Shown here: positions 37,795-46,380 of the stretch, piece by piece
Layout: each line of letters begins with the position of its first letter
Position numbering within the stretch: position 1 is the stretch's first letter
DNA from: Chryseobacterium gleum
GTDB taxonomy: Bacteria; Bacteroidota; Bacteroidia; Flavobacteriales_F; PHOS-HE28
Length of the DNA: 64,000 nt
Direction of reading: 5' to 3'
Assembly (NCBI GenBank): GCA_945872795.1
Contig: CAMCAZ010000002.1
Coordinates: forward strand, 1-64,000
Position numbers and translations under genes: made by a program
The notes under the pieces: model-generated
The model's input: the letters and a program-made list of their open reading frames with translations, nothing else
Database searches by the model: none
Told to the model about the DNA's origin: nothing

Positions 37795-37838
37795 TGGTCC
37801 GCGCATCGCGCTGATCGGCTGGGCCACGCAAGAAGAAC

Positions 37839-39143
37839 ATGGGAAATATCGTCGCGATCGTAGGCCGTCCCAACGTGGGAAAGAGCACGCTGTTCAACCG
37901 CTTGATCGAGCGGAAGGAGGCCATCACGGACCCCACCGCAGGCACCACGCGTGACCGACACTACGGCAAGGCCGAGTGGAACGGTGTGGTGTTCAGCGTG
38001 ATCGATACCGGCGGCTACGTCACCGGCAGCGATGACGTCTTCGAGTCCGAGATCCGGAAGCAGGTCAACCTCGCCATCGAGGAGTCCGATTCGATCCTCT
38101 TCATGGTCGATGTGGCCGATGGCATCACCGCCATGGACGAGGCCATCGCCAAGATGCTGCGCCGTGCGAAGAAACCCGTGCTGGTGGCCGTCAACAAGGT
38201 GGACGAGCACAACCGCCGCATCGCCGCCACGGAGTTCTACTCCCTGGGCCTGGGCGAGGTCTACTGCATCGCCTCGGCCTCCGGAGCAGGCACCGGGGAG
38301 CTCCTCGATGAACTGGTGAACAGCTTCTCCAAACCCAGCGAGGAGGAGGAACCGGACATCCCGAAGTTCGCCATCATCGGCAAGCCCAACGTGGGGAAAT
38401 CGTCTCTCGTGAACGCACTGCTCGGTCGTGAACAGAACATCGTGACGCCCGTGGCCGGCACCACGCGCGATCCCATCAACACGCGATGGTCGGTGTACGG
38501 CTATGACGTGATGCTGCTGGACACCGCAGGGTTGCGCCGGAAGAGCAAGGTCGATGAGGACATCGAGTTCTACAGTGTGCTGCGCTCCGTGCGCGCCATC
38601 GAGGACAGCGACGTGTGCCTGCTGATGATCGATGCCCAGGAAGGGGTCCAGCAACAGGACCTGCACATCCTCTCGCTGGTCCAGAAGAACGGGAAGGGTC
38701 TGGTGGTGCTGGTGAACAAGTGGGACCTGATCGAGAAGGAGACCAACACCATGAAGGCCTTTGAGGCCGATGTGAAGAAACGCATCGAGCCCTTCACCGA
38801 TGTGCCCGTGCTCTTCATCTCCGTGCTGGAGAAGCAGCGCATCCTGAAGACCATGGAACTGGCCATGCAGGTGTATGAGGACCGCAAACGCCGCATCCCC
38901 ACCCGCAAGCTGAACGATGTGCTGCTGCCCATCATCGAACGCCAGCCGCCGCCGATGTACAAGGCCAAGCAGGTGACGATCAAGTTCATCACCCAGCTAC
39001 CCACCTACGTGCCTTCCTTCGTCTTCTACTGCAACCTCCCGCAGTACATCAAGCCGAGCTACGAGCGTTTCCTGGAGAACCGCCTCCGCGAGCATTGGCG
39101 CTTCACGGGCGTGCACATCCGCTTGTTCTTCCGGAAGAAGTAG
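37839..39143 (+). CDS. der: GTPase Der (EngA)
   Basis: A 434-residue protein with two tandem GTPase domains: GRPNVGKST/DTGG/NKVD (first ~165 residues) and GKPNVGKSS/DTAGLRRKSK/NKWD (about 175-350). A C-terminal KH-like domain (YKAKQVTIKFITQLPTYVPSFVFYCN ... FTGVHIRLFFRKK) follows. It is needed for 50S subunit assembly. Length and layout are normal. It ends 7 bp from the convergent PLP-enzyme gene. Confidence 0.97.
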   Translation: MGNIVAIVGRPNVGKSTLFNRLIERKEAITDPTAGTTRDRHYGKAEWNGVVFSVIDTGGYVTGSDDVFESEIRKQVNLAIEESDSILFMVDVADGITAMDEAIAKMLRRAKKPVLVAVNKVDEHNRRIAATEFYSLGLGEVYCIASASGAGTGELLDELVNSFSKPSEEEEPDIPKFAIIGKPNVGKSSLVNALLGREQNIVTPVAGTTRDPINTRWSVYGYDVMLLDTAGLRRKSKVDEDIEFYSVLRSVRAIEDSDVCLLMIDAQEGVQQQDLHILSLVQKNGKGLVVLVNKWDLIEKETNTMKAFEADVKKRIEPFTDVPVLFISVLEKQRILKTMELAMQVYEDRKRRIPTRKLNDVLLPIIERQPPPMYKAKQVTIKFITQLPTYVPSFVFYCNLPQYIKPSYERFLENRLREHWRFTGVHIRLFFRKK

Positions 39144-39150
39144 GACCTCT

Positions 39151-40308
39151 CTAGATCCGCCCCAGTGCCTGCTCCAGGTCCGCGATCAGGGCATCCGCAT
39201 CCTCGATGCCGATGTACAGGCGGATCATGGTGAAGGGCAGTTCGGTGTAGTAGCCGCTGGGCCCTTTCAGCGCGCATACGGGCCATTGCAGGCTTTCATA
39301 GCCGCCCCAGCTCACGGCGATGAGGAAGCGTTCCGAGGAATCGCAGAAGCGTTCCACGGCGGCTTCGTCGGGCGCATCCAGTTCAATGGACATCAGCCCC
39401 GCCACACGGGTCATCTGCCGCTTGGCGAGGGCATGCTGCGGGTGGCTTTCCAGTCCGGGCCAATGCACGCGCTTCACCTTGGGGTGCGCCTCCAGGAAGC
39501 GGGCCACCTTCGCGGCATTGTCGGCGCTTCGGTTCACGCGCAGCTCCAGGGTCCGCAGTCCGCGCATCAGCAGCCAGGCATCATGCGGTGAGGGCGCGGG
39601 TCCGAGGGTCATGAACTCACGGGCCATCACCTGCCTGATGTGCGCATGGCTGCCCGCGAGCATGCCGGCCACCACATCGCTGTGTCCGTTCAGGTACTTG
39701 GTGGCACTGTGGGCCACCAGGTCGATGCCGTGGTCGATGGGGTTCTGGAACAGGGGACTGCTGAAGCTGTTGTCGCAGAGGGTGATGATGCCGTGCTCCT
39801 TTGCGATCGCCGCCACGGCGGCCAGGTCCTGCAGTTCGAAGGTGAGCGAGTTGGGGCTCTCCAGGATGAAAAAGGTGGTGTTGGGCCGAAGCGCACGGCG
39901 ATAGTTCTCCGCATCCGTGCCATCCACGAAGCTGTGCTCCACCCCGAAGCGCGACAGCAGTTCGGCCAGGAGCTTCTTCGTCCAGCTGTAGGGTTTGTGC
40001 ACGCACACGATGTGATCCCCGGCCTTGGTGAAGCTCATCACCGCCGCGGCGATGGCGGCACTGCCACTGCTGAAGACGAGGGCATCCTCGGCATGTTCCA
40101 GCGCGGCGAGCTTCTTCCTCAGCATGGCCACCGTGGGGTTGAAGCCGCGCGTGTACAGCGGCCGGTCGAACTCTTGCTGCACCGTGGCGCGCATGGCCGC
40201 CACCGTGGGATAGGTGAAATTGCCGCTCTGCACGATGGGCGGTACAACAGCGTCGTAGCCGAGCTCGCGCTCTTCGCCGAGGTGGGTGAGGATGTGGGAA
40301 AGGTCCAT
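39151..40308 (-). CDS. Trans-sulfuration PLP enzyme (cystathionine gamma-synthase/beta-lyase family)
   Basis: A 385-residue Cys/Met-metabolism PLP enzyme. Landmarks are YTRGFNPTVAMLRKKLAALEHAEDALVFSSGSAA (cofactor phosphate region), ILESPNSLTFELQDL, LCDNSFSSPLFQNP (PLP-stacking region) and the Lys in HSATKYLNGHSDVVAG. The C-terminal domain has VKRVHWPGLESHPQHALAKRQM and WGGYESLQWP. It probably catalyses a gamma- or beta-elimination/replacement on cystathionine or O-acyl-homoserine; family members are hard to separate without key-residue alignment. No methionine genes lie beside it. It has its own position downstream of a bidirectional terminator. Confidence 0.88.
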   Translation of the reverse strand: MDLSHILTHLGEERELGYDAVVPPIVQSGNFTYPTVAAMRATVQQEFDRPLYTRGFNPTVAMLRKKLAALEHAEDALVFSSGSAAIAAAVMSFTKAGDHIVCVHKPYSWTKKLLAELLSRFGVEHSFVDGTDAENYRRALRPNTTFFILESPNSLTFELQDLAAVAAIAKEHGIITLCDNSFSSPLFQNPIDHGIDLVAHSATKYLNGHSDVVAGMLAGSHAHIRQVMAREFMTLGPAPSPHDAWLLMRGLRTLELRVNRSADNAAKVARFLEAHPKVKRVHWPGLESHPQHALAKRQMTRVAGLMSIELDAPDEAAVERFCDSSERFLIAVSWGGYESLQWPVCALKGPSGYYTELPFTMIRLYIGIEDADALIADLEQALGRI

Positions 40309-40330
40309 GGTGCGAAGGTGGGGACAATTG

Positions 40331-40359
40331 AAAAGAGCGCTCCGAGGAGCGCCCTTTTT
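40331..40359 (-). terminator. Bidirectional terminator between T9SS cargo gene and PLP-enzyme gene
   Basis: GAGCGCTCC/GGAGCGCCC with a 2-nt loop, flanked by AAAA on the left and TTTTT on the right, so it can end minus-strand transcription from the cargo gene at 40378. Confidence 0.8.
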
Positions 40360-40377
40360 CCATGATCGGGTGAGGGT

Positions 40378-42198
40378 TCAGCGCTGGATGACGAAGCGGC
40401 TGCGGGCATCCATGCCAGTGCCTTGCAACCAGGCCGTGTAGGTGCCTGGAGCGAGGGTGCTGAGGTCGATGGTGCGGGTGCTCTGTGCAACGAGCTGGTT
40501 CAAGGACACCGTGGCAGCAACGCGGCCTAGAGCATCCAGGACGATCAGCTGTGCGTTAGCAACATCGGCACGGGTCCAGGTGATGTTCACCTGCCCATTG
40601 CTGGGCGAGGGGTGCATGCGCAGGCCGTTGTTCACGGTCACGGCATCGATGCCGGTGGGCAGTGTCACGGTGGTGACGGTCGTGTTGGTGAGCACCGGAT
40701 CGTTGTAGTCGAAGTAGATGTCGGCGCGGTTGGTGAGCTGATCGCCGAGCACCAGCGTGCTCTTTGGGGCCATGCGGTAGTGGAAGCTGCCGATGCTGCC
40801 GAGCGGGTCCACGAAGCTGTCAGGCAGGAAGATGTTGGCGAAGGTCCAGATGGCGACCTCGTTGTTGACCGTGACCGTGTAAGGATGTGTGGCGCCAACC
40901 ATCTCGAAGGTGCTCAGGTCCCAATCACCGTCCAGCGAGTCCTTGATCACCACGTTCACCGCAGGGGCGTTGCCGGTGTTCTGGAAACGGATGATGTACT
41001 CGAGGGGCTTTTGCTCCAGCACATCGTCCGGTGTGATGGTCCCTAGGTCCACGCGCTTGTCGTTGGGGTCGTAGGCCGTGGTGGCGATACCGTTGAGCAC
41101 ATCACTGTCGTTGGTGGCGTTGATGTCCGTCTGGATGGTGGCGATGGACACGGTGTTGCTCACCGGCTCGTTGGGTTCAGCCGTGATGGCAGTGAAGATG
41201 GTGACGGTGATGGTGCCGTTGGCGCCCGCGGGCAACGCGCCCAGGTCCCAGCTCACCATCTGGCCGCTCACGGAGGTCTCGGTCACCGAGGCCTCCACGA
41301 AGGAGAGCAAGGGGTCCAGGACGAGGGTCACCGTGGCGTCCGCGGTCTCGGTGCCGATGTTGGCGTAGCTGATGTTCAGCGTGGTGTTATTGCCGATCCA
41401 AGGATTCCAGCCCCAGAGCGCCACGCTGGCGTCATAGATGCCCGGTGTGGGTTGCAGCGCGAAGTCGAGGCCCGTGACCTGATCGCCCTGTGCGGCGATG
41501 GTGAAGCTCTGCGTGGCGGGCACCACGGTGTGGTACAGTGGTGGGTTGGGCACCGAAACGGTGTAGGTGCCCAGGTCGGAGCAGAAGGAATAGGGGTCGC
41601 TGCTGGCGGAACGGAACATCCCGCCTGGTTCGATCTGTAACATCACATCCACCTGGTCCTCTTCTGCTTCGCGCGTGCCATTGCTGTTGGCGTCGCTGTA
41701 GGTCACACCGGTGACCGTGCCCGCACATTCGCTCAGCTCCCAGTAGAAGGCATCGTCATCGAATGCGTCCACCCATACGATGTAGTAGGTCTCCCCAGCG
41801 GTGACCTGAACTTCAAGGAATGAAGCGAAGTTGTAATTGGGACAGCTGTTGCCACCCATGTCATCATTGTACCCGATGCAGGTCAACGCACCACATTCAC
41901 CCGTGAACACCTTCACGTAGGTGTCATCATCAAGATTGTTGTTGAGCGGATGGCAGCTGGTGATGGTGATGGCACCGGTGAAGGATGGGGTGTAGGTGTA
42001 CCAATCGCCATCCTGTCCACTACCGCAAGCAAAAATACCACCCTGGCCATCGCCACTATTGGGACCATCGGCCAAGTGCACCCCGGTTACGACCGAAAGG
42101 GCCGTGGTACACGTGTCGCCCTGGGCATAGCCGTTCAGGGTGAACAGCGATAGCAACAGGCAGGCCGAAAGAAGTTTGAGCGCGTAGGGTGCTTTCAT
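40378..42198 (-). CDS. T9SS cargo protein with DUF11-like and DUF7619-like domains
   Basis: A 606-residue exported protein with signal MKAPYALKLLSACLLLSLFTLNGYAQ. The N-terminal ~150 residues resemble a pre-peptidase/jelly-roll domain (DGDWYTYTPSFTGAITI, GETYYIVWVDAFDDDAFYWEL). A SdrD-type B-like segment follows (GVTYSDANSNGTREAEED), then a DUF11-like domain (SYANIGTETADATVTLVLDP) and the YDPNDKRVDLG ... YIIRFQNTGNAPAVNVVIKD ... NRADIYFDYNDPVLTNT module common in Bacteroidota surface proteins. A T9SS tail ends it (MHPSPSNGQVNITWT ... LAPGTYTAWLQ). Role unknown; likely surface-exposed or secreted. Confidence 0.85.
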   Translation of the reverse strand: MKAPYALKLLSACLLLSLFTLNGYAQGDTCTTALSVVTGVHLADGPNSGDGQGGIFACGSGQDGDWYTYTPSFTGAITITSCHPLNNNLDDDTYVKVFTGECGALTCIGYNDDMGGNSCPNYNFASFLEVQVTAGETYYIVWVDAFDDDAFYWELSECAGTVTGVTYSDANSNGTREAEEDQVDVMLQIEPGGMFRSASSDPYSFCSDLGTYTVSVPNPPLYHTVVPATQSFTIAAQGDQVTGLDFALQPTPGIYDASVALWGWNPWIGNNTTLNISYANIGTETADATVTLVLDPLLSFVEASVTETSVSGQMVSWDLGALPAGANGTITVTIFTAITAEPNEPVSNTVSIATIQTDINATNDSDVLNGIATTAYDPNDKRVDLGTITPDDVLEQKPLEYIIRFQNTGNAPAVNVVIKDSLDGDWDLSTFEMVGATHPYTVTVNNEVAIWTFANIFLPDSFVDPLGSIGSFHYRMAPKSTLVLGDQLTNRADIYFDYNDPVLTNTTVTTVTLPTGIDAVTVNNGLRMHPSPSNGQVNITWTRADVANAQLIVLDALGRVAATVSLNQLVAQSTRTIDLSTLAPGTYTAWLQGTGMDARSRFVIQR

Positions 42199-42217
42199 GG
42201 ACCGGTGGTTTGGAATC

Positions 42218-42225
42218 GAAAGCTA
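42218..42225 (-). promoter_or_regulatory. Possible -7 box TAGCTTTC for cargo gene
   Basis: On the minus strand, 20 bp upstream of the ATG; one mismatch from TAnnTTTG. Confidence 0.35.
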
Positions 42226-42245
42226 AAGGCCTGCACCTGAAGTTC

Positions 42246-43901
42246 CTACGGTTCCCTCCGGAAGAACACAAAACCGTTCTCCCGGCCCACCTCGGTCAGC
42301 GTCCGGACGGTGGCCACCTCTTCCGCCGCTGTGACCTTGCAGACCACATACACGGGCCGATCGATGTCACCGTACAGCAGCCACTCCTCATCGTGCGCCC
42401 GCGGATCCGTCACTGGCGGCTTACGCGTGTAGAAGAGGTGCGCGTAGCTCTTGTAGTTCCGGGTGATCACGTAGCACTCCTCCGCCTGGCGTTCCTCGAA
42501 GAAGGTGATCGCTGCACGCTGTGAATAGCACTCGATGCGGTTGATGAAGAAGAACAGGGTCACGGTGACGAACAGTGCCACGCCTCCGAACACAGCCACC
42601 ACCGCCTCGCGGTAGCGCGCCTTGCCATGCAGGTGGTGGCCACCCAGCAGGGTGCCCAGCAGCAGCAGACCGGCCACCATTTCCAGCCCGGTCCATCGCA
42701 CATCGGCATCGAGGTTCGCCTGGCCGAAGGGATCCTGGGCGAGCAATGGCTTGAGGACCTCGATGTTCATTCCCACCAGCGGTGCAGCGATGAAGATGAA
42801 AGCGATCAATGAGCCCAGGCCACCGACCAGGAAACGCGACCACCCGAAGGCCTCGCGCTTCATCCAGATCCGTTCCAGTTGCAGCGCAGCGAGGTAGGTC
42901 AGCGGGAAGTAGGCCATGCTGCTGTAGTGCACGATCTTGGTCTTCACGACGCTGAACAGGATGAGTACCACCCAGAACAGGATCACCATCCAGCGGCGGT
43001 GGTCGTTGCGGTCCGCATCACCGCTGCGTGTGGGTCGAAGCAGTTCCTGAAGGGCGAACACGGAAGCCGGGAAACATCCCAGGAGCAGCACCACGAAGTG
43101 ATAGCCGAAGAAGCCGCCATGACCGGCATCCTCCGTGGTGAGCATGGCCACCTGGCGCCAGAAGAACGCCACCATGAACTCCGGCCCGTTGCGCAGCAGA
43201 TCGATGACGGCCCAGGTGCTGATGGTGAGCACGGTGGACAGGGCGATGATGCCGATGTGCCGCCAGCGCAGGTAGGGTCTGAACCGGCCCCATACCCAGT
43301 ATACGCCCATGGCCAGACCGGGAATGAGCACGCCCACCGGACCCTTCGTCAGCACCGCCAGGCCCAGGAACAGCCCGGCCGCCCAGGCGTGTTTGCCATT
43401 ACGCGCATTGAGGGCGCCTTCGCTCCGTGCGGGATCGCACTGCACCAGAGTGACGATGGCGTGCAGCCCCAGGAAGATGAAAAGGTTGAACCACGGGTCG
43501 ATGATGCCGCTGCGGAAGTAGAGGTGCGGGAGGATGGAGCCTACATAGGCCAGCGCCCAGAGGAACCCGAAGGACCGTCCGCGCAACCGCTCACCGATGC
43601 GGAACAGGACCAACAGGGTGAGCAGTCCACAAAGCGCATTGGGCAGCCGTGCGGCGAACTCACCCACGCCAAAGGCGGTCATGCTCAGGGCCTGCAGCCA
43701 GATGAACAGCGGCGGCTTCTCGTGGAAGGGGAGGTAGTCGATCTGCGGTTGCGCCCAGTTGCCGGTGACGACCATCTCCCGCGCGATCTCCGCGAAGTTG
43801 ATCTCGTCCCAATCGAACAGGTGCACGGCCCCGAGACCGGGTATGAATAGCAGGGCCGCCAACACCAGGATGAGCACTTGGATGCGGCCTCGGGTGAACA
43901 T
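42246..43901 (-). CDS. ArnT/PMT-type membrane glycosyltransferase (GT-C)
   Basis: A 551-residue integral membrane protein with about 11-12 hydrophobic helices (VLILVLAALLFIPGLGAV first). The catalytic-type acidic motif sits in the first periplasmic loop (HLFDWDEINFAEIAREMVVTG), followed by PQIDYLPFHEKPPLFIWLQAL, both typical of ArnT/YfiJ-like GT-C enzymes using polyprenyl-phosphate sugars. A C-terminal soluble segment (YSQRAAITFFEERQAEECYV) follows. It lies 25 bp downstream of a dolichyl-phosphate-mannose-synthase-like GT2, suggesting that GT2 makes the lipid-linked sugar and this enzyme transfers it, perhaps to lipid A or a surface glycan. The acceptor is inference. Confidence 0.85.
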   Translation of the reverse strand: MFTRGRIQVLILVLAALLFIPGLGAVHLFDWDEINFAEIAREMVVTGNWAQPQIDYLPFHEKPPLFIWLQALSMTAFGVGEFAARLPNALCGLLTLLVLFRIGERLRGRSFGFLWALAYVGSILPHLYFRSGIIDPWFNLFIFLGLHAIVTLVQCDPARSEGALNARNGKHAWAAGLFLGLAVLTKGPVGVLIPGLAMGVYWVWGRFRPYLRWRHIGIIALSTVLTISTWAVIDLLRNGPEFMVAFFWRQVAMLTTEDAGHGGFFGYHFVVLLLGCFPASVFALQELLRPTRSGDADRNDHRRWMVILFWVVLILFSVVKTKIVHYSSMAYFPLTYLAALQLERIWMKREAFGWSRFLVGGLGSLIAFIFIAAPLVGMNIEVLKPLLAQDPFGQANLDADVRWTGLEMVAGLLLLGTLLGGHHLHGKARYREAVVAVFGGVALFVTVTLFFFINRIECYSQRAAITFFEERQAEECYVITRNYKSYAHLFYTRKPPVTDPRAHDEEWLLYGDIDRPVYVVCKVTAAEEVATVRTLTEVGRENGFVFFRREP

Positions 43902-43926
43902 GGGCTGAAGGTAGCGGCGCAGCGGT

Positions 43927-44673
43927 TCAGCGCTTGCCCAGCAGGGCCCAGCCCATCAGCCCGGTGCGCGCCAGGAAATAACGGAAGCTCACGTTCAGCA
44001 CGCCGAAACCGTAGGTCATGCTGCGGCTGAAGTTGATGCTGCTGGCCTCGTCGAAGTACTTGGTGGGGCAGGTGATCTCGGCGATCTCGAAGCGGTGCCA
44101 GAAGATCTGCCCGATCATCTGGTTGTCGAACACGAAGTCGTCCGAGCACAGGTGGTAGGGGCAGGCGTCCAGCACCTTGCGGTGGAAGGCACGGTAGCCT
44201 GTGTGGTACTCGCTGAGCTTCTCACCCATCAACAGGTTCTGCGTGAGCGTGAGGAAACGGTTGGCAATGTACTTGTACATCGGCATGCCCCCCTTCAATG
44301 CGCCCCCGCCCAATATCCGCGAACCGAACACCACGGGGTAGACGCCGTTGCCGAGGAGCATGATCATGCTGCCGAGCAGCTTGGGGGTGTACTGGTAGTC
44401 GGGGTGAAGCATCACCACGATGTCGGCCCCGAGCTCCTTGGCCTTGTCGTAGCAGCTCTTCTGGTTGCCACCGTAGCCCTTGTTCACGTCATGCACCACC
44501 ACGTGGCGGATGCCCAGTTGCCGCGCCACCTCCACGGTGTTGTCCGGACTTTTGTCATCCACCAGCACCACATCGTCCACGAGGTCGAAGGGGATCTCGT
44601 CATAGGTCTGTTTCAACGTCAGCGCCGCCCGGTAGGCAGGCAGCACCACGATCACCTTCTGGCCTTGATACAT
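43927..44673 (-). CDS. Family 2 glycosyltransferase (polyprenyl-phosphate sugar synthase-like)
   Basis: A 248-residue GT-A enzyme: KVIVVLPAYRAALTLKQTYDEIP, DVVLVDDKSPDNTVEVARQLG, GYGGNQKSCYDKAKELGADIVVMLHPDYQYTPKLL with the DxD-type HPD, and SEYHTGYRAFHRKVL (acceptor region). The C-terminus is hydrophobic but without clear helices. It is similar to dolichyl-phosphate mannose synthase-like proteins, so it may load a sugar onto undecaprenyl phosphate for the adjacent GT-C enzyme. CATCTTTG lies only 4 bp ahead of the ATG, implying a leaderless or near-leaderless transcript. Confidence 0.88.
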   Translation of the reverse strand: MYQGQKVIVVLPAYRAALTLKQTYDEIPFDLVDDVVLVDDKSPDNTVEVARQLGIRHVVVHDVNKGYGGNQKSCYDKAKELGADIVVMLHPDYQYTPKLLGSMIMLLGNGVYPVVFGSRILGGGALKGGMPMYKYIANRFLTLTQNLLMGEKLSEYHTGYRAFHRKVLDACPYHLCSDDFVFDNQMIGQIFWHRFEIAEITCPTKYFDEASSINFSRSMTYGFGVLNVSFRYFLARTGLMGWALLGKR

Positions 44674-44677
44674 GGCG

Positions 44678-44685
44678 CAAAGATG
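44678..44685 (-). promoter_or_regulatory. -7 box CATCTTTG abutting the GT2 start
   Basis: On the minus strand CATCTTTG-CGCC-ATG: the box ends 4 bases before the start codon, so the transcript can have essentially no 5' leader. Confidence 0.5.
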
Positions 44686-44706
44686 TGGCAGCCAGGGCTT
44701 CGCTGG

Positions 44707-45609
44707 TCATCGGGCGCGCTCGGCGACGCTCACGATGTAGACGCCGCTGAGCACCAACGCGATCATGGCGAGCTGCTGGAACGCGATGGATTCACCGTCC
44801 AGCAGTCCCCAGCCGATGGCCACCACCGGCATCAGGTAGGTCACCGACGAGGCCCGCAGGGCCGAAGTGCGCTGCAGCAACACGTTCCAAAGCACCAGGG
44901 CCACGGCGGAGCTCATCACCGCCAGCACGGACACGTAGCCCAGTGCCTTCCAGGCCCCGGGAACGGTCCTCAAGGTCTCCGGCAGCCCGCTGGTCAGGGC
45001 CAGCACGATGCTCACCGGACCCACGAAGGTGAGTGCCAGCGCGGCGGTGGCGATGGGAGGCAGGCTGTAGAGCTGCCGCTTCACGATGTTGCCGCTCAGG
45101 CCATAGCACAGCGTGGCGATCACCGGCATCAGGGCGTAGATGGACAAGGTGAGGGGACCGTCGTCCCTGTTCGAGAAGATGAGCCCCACGGCCCCCACGA
45201 GGCCTACCACGATGCCGATGAGGTGGATGCCACGCGCCCGGGTGGCGAAGAACAGCACGCCGGTGAGCAGGGTCATCAGCGGCGTCAGGCTGTTGAGCAT
45301 TCCTGAGAGGGAGCTGTCGATGCGGCTTTGGGCCGTGGCGAAAAGGAAGGCCGGTATGCCGTTGCCCAGCACCCCCGTGCCCAGGAGCGGCAGCGCGTGT
45401 GTCCGCAGGAAGCCGTAGTGGCGCAGCAGGAAGGGCGATAGCGCCAGCCAGGCGATGGAGAGCCGCACGGTGGCCAGCTGCCAGGCGCTCAACATGGGCA
45501 CACCATCCTCGTACAGCCCGCGTTTCATCAGGATGAAGGAGCTGCCCCAGACCAGGGCCAGGATGATCAGCAGGGGCCAGACAAGCGGGGTGGGCCGTTC
45601 ACGTTCCAT
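44707..45609 (-). CDS. EamA-family DMT transporter
   Basis: A 300-residue membrane protein with ten predicted helices in two EamA halves: PLLIILALVWGSSFILMKRGLY starts the first, and IYALMPVIATLCYGLSGNIVKRQL the second; ASSVTYLMPVVAIGWGLLDGE is the typical second-repeat motif. DMT/EamA proteins usually export amino acids or metabolites, but the substrate cannot be read from sequence. It is divergent from the metal-binding lipoprotein gene and 33 bp upstream of the GT2 gene on the same strand. Confidence 0.9.
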   Translation of the reverse strand: MERERPTPLVWPLLIILALVWGSSFILMKRGLYEDGVPMLSAWQLATVRLSIAWLALSPFLLRHYGFLRTHALPLLGTGVLGNGIPAFLFATAQSRIDSSLSGMLNSLTPLMTLLTGVLFFATRARGIHLIGIVVGLVGAVGLIFSNRDDGPLTLSIYALMPVIATLCYGLSGNIVKRQLYSLPPIATAALALTFVGPVSIVLALTSGLPETLRTVPGAWKALGYVSVLAVMSSAVALVLWNVLLQRTSALRASSVTYLMPVVAIGWGLLDGESIAFQQLAMIALVLSGVYIVSVAERAR

Positions 45610-45654
45610 GGCGGTGAGAACAGCCGGCGGGGCGGTCCGTTCGAAAAGGGACGA

Positions 45655-45662
45655 CGAAAGTA
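45655..45662 (-). promoter_or_regulatory. -7 box TACTTTCG for EamA gene
   Basis: On the minus strand, 45 bp before the EamA ATG; one mismatch from TAnnTTTG. Divergent with the box at 45683. Confidence 0.5.
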
Positions 45663-45682
45663 CCGCAGGGCCTTTGTTGAAT

Positions 45683-45690
45683 TACTTTTG
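45683..45690 (+). promoter_or_regulatory. -7 box TACTTTTG for HMA lipoprotein gene
   Basis: An exact TAnnTTTG match 51 bp before the ATG at 45742. It shows that the track start at 45688 is upstream of the transcript start. Confidence 0.6.
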
Positions 45691-45741
45691 AAACCTCTTT
45701 GGGTGCCCGTTCGTCCCATGCATGCCAACACCGCATCGATC

Positions 45742-46272
45742 ATGAAACATCTTCTGCTCCTCCCCCTGGCCGCATTCGTCCTGATGGCGTCGTGCAGCAC
45801 TGCACCGGAGCCGGCCGAAGTGGCCGCTGATGCGGCACTGGCGGGCATTGAGCGTGTGGTGAACGAGGTGGCCATCACCAGCGGCACACCCGTCACCGTG
45901 GCCGACCTGAGCATCGATGGCATGAGCTGCGAGATGATGTGCGGCGGTTCCATCAAGAAGGCCCTGGCCAAGCTGCCCGGTGTGGCCGGGACCGACATCA
46001 CCTTCGTGGAGGGTGATGAACGCGATCACGCCATCGTGACCTACGACGAGAGCCAGGTCACCGATGCCCAGATGGTGGAGGCCATCCAGGCCCTGCATGA
46101 CGGGCAGTACAAGGTGCTGGCCGTCACCATCACCAAGCAGGTGCGTGGCGCGGGTGCCACCACCGACGAAGCGGCGGGGGACAAGGAGAAGAACGGTGTA
46201 AGCGTCTATGCGCCGTCCACCACCCTGCTGCCCAACGTGGTGTCGCTGCTCGCTGGTCTGCTCCGCGGCTAG
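45742..46272 (+). CDS. Lipoprotein with heavy-metal-associated-like domain
   Basis: A 176-residue lipoprotein (MKHLLLLPLAAFVLMASC). After a short linker, a ferredoxin-like HMA domain runs from about residue 55 to 130: TVADLSIDGMSCEMMCGGSIKKALAKLPGV ... VTYDESQVTDAQMVEAIQAL. The metal motif is C-E-M-M-C (CxxxC) with Met residues rather than the usual MxCxxC, which may favour Cu(I) or alter geometry. It probably binds or buffers copper in the envelope. No copper ATPase or efflux gene is adjacent; the next plus-strand gene is the haem A synthase, and linking the two via cytochrome oxidase copper is only a guess. Confidence 0.8.
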   Translation: MKHLLLLPLAAFVLMASCSTAPEPAEVAADAALAGIERVVNEVAITSGTPVTVADLSIDGMSCEMMCGGSIKKALAKLPGVAGTDITFVEGDERDHAIVTYDESQVTDAQMVEAIQALHDGQYKVLAVTITKQVRGAGATTDEAAGDKEKNGVSVYAPSTTLLPNVVSLLAGLLRG

Positions 46273-46364
46273 ATCTCGCGTTTCCTTCCTGCGCCGGCCT
46301 TGCGCGCCCCTTTTTCAGCGCCTCCCCGGTGATGTGCGAACCCTTCCCTGCATGTGGTGTTGGT

Positions 46365-46372
46365 TACTTTTG
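46365..46372 (+). promoter_or_regulatory. -7 box TACTTTTG just before ctaA start
   Basis: TACTTTTG ends 8 bp before ATG 46381, so the ctaA transcript is probably leaderless or nearly so. It rules out the track start at 46354. Confidence 0.55.
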
Positions 46373-46380
46373 CACACCGC

